DNA of 12,236 nt from Verrucomicrobiota bacterium (lineage in GTDB: Bacteria > Verrucomicrobiota > Lentisphaeria > Oligosphaerales > JAFGRS01). This document shows, one piece after another, positions 1 to 10,000 of this stretch. The stretch lies in the NCBI GenBank assembly GCA_019136035.1, contig JAGVUW010000322.1, forward strand, positions 1 to 12,236. Reading direction: 5' to 3'. The position numbers and the translations under genes were made by a program. Each line of letters starts with the position of its first letter. The first letter of the stretch is position 1. Below the pieces are notes generated by a model. That model was given only the letters and a program-made list of their open reading frames with translations. It ran no database searches and was not told where the DNA came from.

Positions 1-20
1 ACCTCAACAGCGATCCTTCT

Positions 21-25
21 GGAGA
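21..25 (+). promoter_or_regulatory. Ribosome binding site of the secretin gene
   Basis: GGAGA lies six bases before the ATG at 32, which is good Shine-Dalgarno spacing. A second ATG follows immediately at 35 and would sit nine bases away; either start gives essentially the same signal peptide. The promoter is not visible because only 31 bases precede the gene, so it may belong to an operon that begins upstream. Confidence 0.7.
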
Positions 26-31
26 CGGTCT

Positions 32-3076
<3,045 letters not shown>

Positions 3077-3164
3077 CGCCCGACGGAAGACGGCCGCATG
3101 AGCTGCACACAACGGACGTACACCACCGCCACGCCGAAGGCCCCGGCGACGCCTCCCAGCCGCC

Positions 3165-3173
3165 TGTGGATAA
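3165..3173 (-). promoter_or_regulatory. Single DnaA-box-like 9-mer (TTATCCACA)
   Basis: The + strand reads TGTGGATAA, the exact complement of the classic DnaA box. I see only one copy, with no AT-rich unwinding element or further boxes beside it, so this is not evidence of an origin. It could be an isolated DnaA site or chance. Confidence 0.25.
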
Positions 3174-3288
3174 CCCCCGGCGCGCACGGGCAGCGGGCGG
3201 GCGTTGTTGACAGCAAGGAATTTTCAGCAGAGATGAGCGCGGCGGCGGCGCCTGAAAGCGTCGCCGTCGGGGCCGGTGCATGGCAAGT

Positions 3289-3314
3289 AGGTCCACGGCG
3301 CCGCCCGTGGACCT
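3289..3314. repeat. Perfect 10-bp hairpin, 6-nt loop
   Basis: AGGTCCACGG (3289-3298) and CCGTGGACCT (3305-3314) are exact inverted repeats around CGCCGC. No T-run follows, so an intrinsic terminator is unlikely on either strand. Its right arm can also pair with a second copy of GTCCACGG at 3325-3332. Confidence 0.8.
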
Positions 3315-3342
3315 CCCGGGCGACGTCCACGGCGCCCGGGAG
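3313..3342. repeat. Perfect 10-bp hairpin overlapping the preceding one
   Basis: CTCCCGGGCG (3313-3322) and CGCCCGGGAG (3333-3342) are exact inverted repeats with a 10-nt loop. The loop contains GTCCACGG, part of a 12-bp direct repeat GTCCACGGCGCC found at 3291-3302 and 3325-3336. The two hairpins share bases 3313-3314, so they compete slightly, and an alternative pairing of 3305-3312 with 3325-3332 is possible. Confidence 0.8.
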
Positions 3343-3388
3343 ACGACTGGCGTGGCACGTCGGCCCCATGACGGCCCTGCCGTTCGGC

Positions 3389-3401
3389 GCCCCGAAGGGG
3401 C
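3389..3401. repeat. Small GCCCC-GAA-GGGGC hairpin
   Basis: A five-base perfect stem with a three-base loop, one of several compact GC-rich inverted repeats in the tract. Individually weak; listed as part of the cluster. Confidence 0.45.
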
Positions 3402-3413
3402 AGGATTCGTCAG

Positions 3414-3432
3414 CCCAGGGCAACGCCCTGGG
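3414..3432. repeat. Perfect 8-bp hairpin CCCAGGGC-AAC-GCCCTGGG
   Basis: Exact eight-base inverted repeat with a three-base loop. Such compact GC palindromes look like extragenic palindromic repeats; whether this one is repeated elsewhere in the genome cannot be seen here. Confidence 0.75.
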
Positions 3433-3453
3433 GAAGCCCGTTGGGCGCCTCAT

Positions 3454-3470
3454 GCAGGCTGCAGGCCTGC
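3454..3470. repeat. 6-bp hairpin GCAGGC-TGCAG-GCCTGC
   Basis: Perfect six-base stem with a five-base loop, 21 bases after the previous hairpin. Part of the same inverted-repeat cluster. Confidence 0.5.
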
Positions 3471-3504
3471 CAGAATCGCAGGGCTGCGGCCCGTACAGCA
3501 CGCG

Positions 3505-3596
3505 GTTATTGACAGGGCGCAAACCCGGAGTTGTTGACAGGGCACGCGCCCAGGGTTGTTGACAGGGCGGCGACGCCCTGAGGTTGCTGACAGGGC
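3505..3596 (+). repeat. Four-copy array of a 14-bp element, consensus GTTGTTGACAGGGC
   Basis: Copies start at 3505 (GTTATTGACAGGGC), 3530 and 3555 (both exact) and 3583 (GTTGCTGACAGGGC), giving steps of 25, 25 and 28 bp. The 11-14-bp spacers differ. In copies two and three the CAGGGC end can pair with its own spacer: GGGC/GCCC at 3540-3551 and CAGGGCG/CGCCCTG at 3563-3580; copy one pairs only weakly. A truncated relative, GTTGTTGACAG, lies alone at 3203-3213. The first three copies contain TTGACA, but no suitable -10 follows at 16-18 bases, so they are probably not four promoters. The array lies about 130-220 bp before the predicted sigma-54 start site, as expected for activator sites. That role is inferred. 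Confidence 0.85.
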
Positions 3597-3651
3597 CTTC
3601 GCACCACGAAAAGCGGTGCCGGGCTTCTCAGATTTTAGAAAAGAGCTCGCA

Positions 3652-3673
3652 TCGAGGGCCAAAACGGCCTCGA
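3652..3673. repeat. Bulged inverted repeat around AAAAC
   Basis: TCGAGGGCC (3652-3660) pairs with GGCCTCGA (3666-3673) around AAAAC, leaving one unpaired G on the left arm. It lies 25 bp upstream of the -24 element and could be an activator or IHF-region structure, or a weak terminator on the minus strand. Confidence 0.45.
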
Positions 3674-3698
3674 AACGGGCTGTTTCGGTTCGGTTTTT
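3671..3698 (+). terminator. Possible weak terminator-like hairpin with T-run
   Basis: CGAAAC (3671-3676) pairs with GTTTCG (3682-3687) around GGGCT, followed by GTTCGGTTTTT, which ends in the promoter's TTTTTGG. The stem is short and the T-run starts several bases after it, so termination would be inefficient. It could insulate the promoter from readthrough, or be incidental. Confidence 0.25.
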
Positions 3699-3712
3699 GG
3701 CACGGGTTATGC
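3698..3712 (+). promoter_or_regulatory. Sigma-54 (RpoN) -24/-12 promoter
   Basis: TGGCACG-GGTT-ATGC matches the sigma-54 consensus TGGCACG-N4-TTGC at every conserved base except one (A for T at 3709). The invariant GG (3699-3700) and GC (3711-3712) have the exact required spacing. The site is preceded by a T-run and followed by TTTAAG. Transcription should begin near 3723-3724 and run toward the giant gene. Such a promoter needs an AAA+ activator bound upstream; the four-copy array at 3505-3596 is the obvious candidate binding region. Confidence 0.75.
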
Positions 3713-3723
3713 TTTAAGGACAA

Positions 3724-4009
3724 CGGTCGACCCATGCCTTGACAGCGCCAGGAGCACGACGCAGCCGTGAGTAGACTGAGCCTTGCAGACCCAACGAACC
3801 CGATCGCCGACGCCGCCCAGGGCGACGACGTCGACCGGCGCAGTGTCAGCACGGTTTCGGCTGCGGTCACGGTCTCAGGGCGTCGGGTATCCGGCCTCGG
3901 GGGCGCCACGCCCTCGAGGTCCGACACCCGCCGTTCGGAGCGAACGAACGACGACATGCTTACCAAGACGATCAAGATGCCTAAGCGCACCATATCCAGG
4001 AGACGTCGT
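3724..4009 (+). other. Long predicted 5' leader of the giant gene
   Basis: If transcription starts at the sigma-54 site, about 285 nt precede the ATG at 4010. The reading frame of the giant protein is open back to a TGA at 3740-3742, with in-frame GTG at 3767 and ATG at 3956 and 3977. AGGAG at 3750-3754 is 12 bases before the GTG, which is rather far. The sequence could therefore be a true leader or a longer N-terminus. I recognise no riboswitch. Confidence 0.4.
3998..4003 (+). promoter_or_regulatory. Ribosome binding site deciding the giant gene's start
   Basis: AGGAGA lies six bases before the ATG at 4010. The in-frame upstream starts at 3956 and 3977 have no comparable site, so 4010 is preferred. 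Confidence 0.7.
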
Positions 4010-7000
4010 ATGAACCCGACACTCATCCTGTCTCGCCTCGGCTTCGGCCGCTGGTTGGCACCGCTGACCCCGCCGCGGCGCCCCGCGTCGCGGTCGGTCC
4101 ACGCCCCGCCAGCCGGGCGGTCGCGGTCCCTCCCGGCGCTGACGGCGGCGGTAGCGCTTCTGGCGCTGGCGCTGGGGCCGGTGGCGGAGGCGGCCATCAC
4201 GGTCACGACGTCGTCGCAGATCGTGAGTAACCAGGGCCTTCTGCCGCACAGCCCGTGGACGCCGCTGTGGCGTGTCGAGATCGACTGCGGCGCCGATGCC
4301 GACGCCGGTAATCTCTCCAACCTTGCGATGTCCTGGATCGGCACGCAGAACTTCAACGTCAACCGCGACATCGCTGAGATTCGCGTGGTGACGACGAGCG
4401 CCACCACGGTGGCGTTCAGCCCGACGTCGCTCTCGAACTACGAGCCGACCAACTACGCCTGGTGGACCCCGGCGAACGGCTGGCAGGCCACCGGCACGAT
4501 CTCAGTCGGCGGCCCGAATGGCCCGGTCCGCCTTCCGGTCCCCGGCACCGCGGCCGCGGCCAACTCGTGTTACTGGATCATCATTCGCACCAGCGATGCC
4601 ATCCCCGGCGACATCACCGACGGCGACGACAACCGCGCCCGTTTCCAGTCCCGCATCCGCCTCACCGGCAGCCAGTCGGGCACGCCGAGCTCCTACGACA
4701 CCGGCGACCGCGACACCACCGTTATCACTTGCGAGGCACAGATTGTTGACATGATCCCGTACAGCTCGATGAATCGCCGCGGCGGCTACCCCCCCGGCAA
4801 TCAGCTCGAGTACGTCAACGCGCCCCTGGCGATGAACAACATCATCCAGTCGGACCACCCCGCCAGCGGCCTGCTGCAGCGCGAACTCATGGGCGTCTAT
4901 GATCCGTATCCCGTCCTGGCCCTGAACATCGCCGGCCGTTCAGGCAACATCGGCAACACCAACCCCGACGAGGAAATCCTGCTCTCACTGCGTGCCATCC
5001 TCGAGGACTCCGGCCGCCAGGGCAACTTCAGCACCTCGGACCTAGCCAGCCACCCGCTGTCGCGCTACCCGAACCTCACCCTCTGGGAAGACAGCGACAA
5101 CAACGGCATCTTCGATCCGAACGCCGACCGGCTCATCAGCACGGTCTCCAGCGGCGCCCCCTGGGGCACGAACCACATCACGGTTTCGCCCACCACCCCC
5201 GGTCCCAGCGGCGAGGCGCGCTGGCAGTTCACCCTGAACGTCCGGGACGATGTCCACGGCATCGACCAGCATGGCGGGCCGCACCTTGACACCACGGTCG
5301 ACGGCCGCCCCGACTTCTTCCTCTGCACGACGACGGTCCCTGACCACGGCTGGGTCACCAGTGTGCCGCTCTACGGCGCCGACTTCCGTATGTTCATGGA
5401 GCCTGGTAACAACCTCAACTTCCTGTATGCCGGCCGCACCGATCCGGCCGAAGGCGGCATGCCGGCCTACGCCTCGACCCTGGCGCAGCCCCTGGCAGCG
5501 CAGGACAACCTGATCGACCTCTATGACACCACGGTCGCGGCACCGTACACCCCGCCGGCGCTGGCGCTGACCGTCGCAAGTGCCGTCGGCTTCGATGACC
5601 CCAACGGCAACTGGACGGCCTACCTCCGCATCGCCGACGCGACGAACGCCGAGGTGCTTGCCTACACCGACATCGCCGGCAATGTCTTCACGCTGACCGC
5701 ACCCGCCAGCTTCTCCTACGCGGTTGGGGCAACCGTGACCAGCTACTATCCCGACCCGAATGAGTCGGGCAAGAACTACGTCATGATTGAGGGCACGGTG
5801 CCCGTCGTCGGCGGCGTTCTTCCCGAGTTCATGAGCTACAGCGATATCTTCCCGGACAACACCGGCACGCTGACCGGCGTCACCCGCAGTGACTACTTCG
5901 GGACGATGACCCAGCCGATCATCCTTCAGCACAACGTCGGCGATATCGTCTACTATCCGGTGAGCAGCAACCCGGCCGCCCTGGCCCAGGCTGTGGACAA
6001 CAGCCAGACGGTGTTCATCCTGAGCAGCGGCGAGGCCTTCCCCGACCCGGATGGCACCCGCTGGGTCTTCATCCTCTGCCAGTCGGAAATCATGCGCTAC
6101 AACGACCGCGAGGAGTGGTTCAACCCCGGCGACGGCAACACCTATATCCGCCTCCTGAATGTCCAGCGCGGCTACTATGACCCCATACTCACCAGCGTCG
6201 GCCGGCCGGCGACCCGCGCCGCCCACGCGGCCGGCCAGACGGTCATCTACTTCGACCAGCCCGGCCGGCTCGCCACCGCCCTGCCGCGGTCACTCCAGTA
6301 CCAGGGCTTCCCGTTCTTCATCGATGATGGCTTCACCCCTGACCGTATCCTCCTGAGCAGCAGCACGCCCGCCGAGATTGCCGTGGCGAGCCAGTTCCCG
6401 GACCCCGACGGCGGCTACCGCGTCTACGCCCAGATTGGCACCGAGTGGATTTCCTACAACGACCGCGCCACGCACCAGGAGCTCGACGGCAGCCCGACCT
6501 ACGTCGTCCTCACCGGCCTCAAGCGCGGCGAGCGCGGCACCAGCCTGGCCGGACCCTACGCCGCCGGCACTGCGGTCACCGGCGAGGTCCCCGGGATCTT
6601 CCTCGAGGCCACCAAGAGCGCCCAGATCATGTTCGATCTGATCACGCACCCGGCCGATCCGGTCGAGGCCGACGGCTTCCCCAGCCCCGTCCTTATTTTT
6701 AACATGTGCGATAGCCGCTACGAGCCCGACAGCGAGAAACTGCACTGGGTCCGCCTGCACTTCCGCCAGACCACCCCCGGGTCCTTCAAGCCCAGCGACC
6801 TGGCACCCCTTTCCGACGACGCCCTCTCCGGCGTCAGCCTCTGGCGCGACCAGAAGCGCAGCGTCAGCGACCTCGACCAGCAGGGCCTGCTCAACCCGCG
6901 CGGCGGCATCACGCAGCTCACCGTCGCCGATGAGAACATCCAGCTCAGCGCCGAGAGCCTGGTCTGGTACAACGGCACCGACGACTCGGTGTGGAGCCCC

Positions 7001-10000
7001 GACAACGACGACCCGAACGGCCACTACTACGTCGTCGTCAAGCCCAAGACCGCGATCGATCTCTACCCGCACGACTTCGTCAACAACCTGCCCAGCTACA
7101 GCGACGACCGCACCGGCGCCTACAAGGGCATGGACTACATCTTCTGCGTGCGTGGCGGCGGCGCCGGCAAGCCTTACCCGACCGACCCGACGCGCTGGTA
7201 CGAGCGCGGTCCCGACTACGGCGATTCGTTCCGCGTGTCCATCGACAACGAACAGGACATCCAGTTCGGCTTCGGCTTCCATGCCGACCCGACCCTCTTC
7301 CCGCTGACGAACACCGCCTCGGTCTCGACCGTCCCCACCTTCTTCTCCGATATGTCTCCGTCGCGCCTGACCTCCCGCGAGCGCTCCGCGGTGGTCGGCA
7401 TCGACCTCGTCGCCCCCATCGGCAGGAACGTCTCCTTCAATCATGTCGCCTTCCAGATCTACGACACCGGCGACATCAACTTCCAGATCAGTGACCTGGT
7501 CGATCCGAACGCGACCGTCGCCGACTGCGGCATCGCGATCTACAAGGACAACGGCTCCATCACCGGCGTCTTCGACCCGCAGGACAGCCGCGTCCTCATG
7601 ACCGGCCTGCCGCGCCTCGAGACCATGGCCTGGATGAACCCGGCCTACCACATCGTCGAACTCGACCTCGACGCCACCTCCGTCGGCGCGATCCCCACCA
7701 GCAACACCGGCGAGTTCGCCGGACCCGACTACTTCATCGTCCTGCAGCCGACACCCAGCGCCGACCCGGGTGACGACTTCTATGTCCAGCTCTGGGGAAG
7801 CACCATGCTGGGCACTCGCGACGACACCATCTCCTTCACCGGCGACGCCGGCGGCATCACCTACAAGCGTCTGCGCACCGGCACGATGATCGTCGAGACG
7901 GTCACCAACACCATCCTGACCAACCAGGTCCCGGCCGGCATCCAGGTCAACCCGGGGCAGGGCCCGCTGAACGCCGTCGGCATCGACACCTACGACCCGC
8001 TCGGCACCGCCACTCTGCGCGGCCTGCGCGCCTACTTCGAGACGACCATGGGCCTGGACCCGAATGACATCCTGGCCCCGCTCAACGGCACCGCCACCGG
8101 CGGCGTCTCGGTCTCCTCGCGCACCGGCGGCGCCCAGGCCACACAGCCCACCGTCTGGCGGCACGACTTCACCGATGGGCTCGTTCACATCGGCGGCGGC
8201 ACCCAGGAGGCCCTCAGCACCGGCGACGCCCTGGCCTGGTTCACGCAGGCCAACAAGCTGGTCTGGATCGATACCGACAAGAACGGCGTCTGGAATGCCG
8301 GCGACGCCCTCTTCATCGAGTCTAGTGCGTTGCCCGTCACCGCCCGCGTCGCGACCTACGACCTCGCCGATACCCTCATCGCCGGCACGCCGGCGCCGGG
8401 CACCGAGGGCGTCGTCGAGTTCGGCGGCAACTACGGCTTTGCCTTCTACGACGCCGCTCCCGCCGGCTTCAGCTTCGGCAGCGGCGACGATATCTACTTC
8501 CTCGGCCCCGGCCGCAGCACCATCGGCTGGTATGCCGACCTGGTGCTGACCACACCCGCCCCGCTGCCCACCGATGACGCCGGCGCCAACGCCCCCCCGG
8601 ACTTCTACCTGCGCTACACCGCCAAGAGCGACCCGAGCATCTACGGCGATCTGCAGTTCTCGTTCTACGTCCCCAATAACGGCGTTACCTTCTCGACCGG
8701 CTACTCGTACGCTGACACCGACCGCATCACCAACCTGGTGACGATGCGTTTCGTCCCGACCGCCATCGAGAACTTCCTCGCCACCCGCGGCAACGGCAGC
8801 GTCTCGCTGAGCTGGACCCTCCCGGCCGGCACCGCCTTCCCGAACGTCCTCATCCTGCGTACCGAGGGCACCGCCCCCGGTCCCGGCGAGGTCCCCTCGC
8901 TCTCGACTACCTACACCGCCGGGCAGTTCGTCGGCGCTGCCAAGATCGTCTATCGCGGCACTGGCACGGCCTACCTCGACCTCGATGTCGTTAATGACAC
9001 CCCGTACTACTACCAGGCCTTCGCCGGTGACACCAATGGCGACGCCACCATCGACCAGGCCGATATGATCAGCGCCACGCCCTTCCCGGTCACGCCCACG
9101 GGCGACGTCACCGCGCCCGAGGCGGTCACCGACCTGGTCATCAGCAACGCCGACCCGAACCAGCTCAACCTCTCCTGGAACCTCGCCGACCCGGCCGACG
9201 TCAAGGGCGTCCTTATCCTGCGCCGCAGCGATGACGCCTACCCCGACCAGGCCCCCGTCAACGAGTACACCTACGCCCCCGGCGACGCCCTCGGCAGCGC
9301 CACCGTCGTCGCCTACCTCACCGCCGCCAGCGACACAGTCGCGGCCGCCGGCGTCAACGACGCCACGGACCAGATCACCCTCGACGACGCCAGCGCCTTC
9401 CCCGATCCCGATGGCGCCTTCCTGGCCTACATCGATGTCGCCGGCACCACCTTCGCCTTCAACGACCGCGCCGGCAATGTCCTGCAGCTCCTGTCGCCGG
9501 CCGACCTCTCCGGTGTCAACGCCGCCGACCCTGTCGCCGTCATCCTCACCCGCATGGATGACCTCGCCCTGACTCCCGGGACGACCTACTACTACGCCCT
9601 CTACACCCACGACGCCCCGGTGAACTACTCCACCGCCACCATGGGCAACAGCACCGTCCAGAACGGCGGCACGACTCCGAACAACATCAACAACCTCGCC
9701 GCCACCTTCGAAGTGGTCGGCATGCAGCGCAACATCCGCCTGACCTGGACCTGGCCGGGCGCCCCGACCCCCAGCGGCATCATGATCGTGCGCAACCCCG
9801 GCGCCCCCGCCAGCGGCGAGCCCGTCGACGGCGCCGTCTACGCCCCCGGCGAGGACCTCAACACCGGCACCGTTGTCGCTCACATCACCGACCTGAGCAT
9901 CACGGCCTATACCGACACCAACCTCCCCGGCGGCGTCACCTACTACTACACCATCTTCGCCTACGACGGCGCCGACTTCACCTACACCAACACCGGCGAT

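Larger units (their letters stand above)
3077..4009. other. Intergenic region without a convincing gene
   Basis: Open frames here are short, overlap one another on both strands, lack good ribosome binding sites and resemble no protein I recognise. What the region holds is a hairpin-rich tract (about 3240-3480), a four-copy 14-bp repeat (3505-3596), a more AT-rich stretch with further inverted repeats (3600-3700), a sigma-54-type promoter (3698-3712) and a leader of about 285 nt. Nothing directly after the secretin stop looks like a strong intrinsic terminator. No tRNA or rRNA is recognisable. Confidence 0.75.

Noticed and set aside
3098..3562. A 154-codon + strand open frame in the gap
   Set aside because: No good ribosome site, composition unlike the neighbouring genes, and it runs through the hairpins and the repeat array. 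Overlapping frames on both strands are equally open.
3505..3596. CRISPR array
   Set aside because: The repeat is 14 bp and the spacers 11-14 bp, far too short, and there are no cas genes.
3505..3596. Four stacked sigma-70 promoters
   Set aside because: TTGACA is present in three copies, but at -10 spacing the sequence is TGTTGA or GC-rich, so no copy has a plausible -10.
4010..4200. Type IV prepilin leader on the giant protein
   Set aside because: No Gly-Phe-x-x-x-Glu processing motif precedes the hydrophobic stretch, which ends in an ordinary Sec-type Ala-x-Ala site.
5042..6226. A 394-codon minus-strand open frame
   Set aside because: Same reason: antisense shadow of the giant gene with low-complexity composition.
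9029..9064. Full dockerin domain for a cellulosome-like complex
   Set aside because: Only one calcium loop is present and it sits at the end of an Fn3-like domain; the second loop needed for a dockerin is missing.
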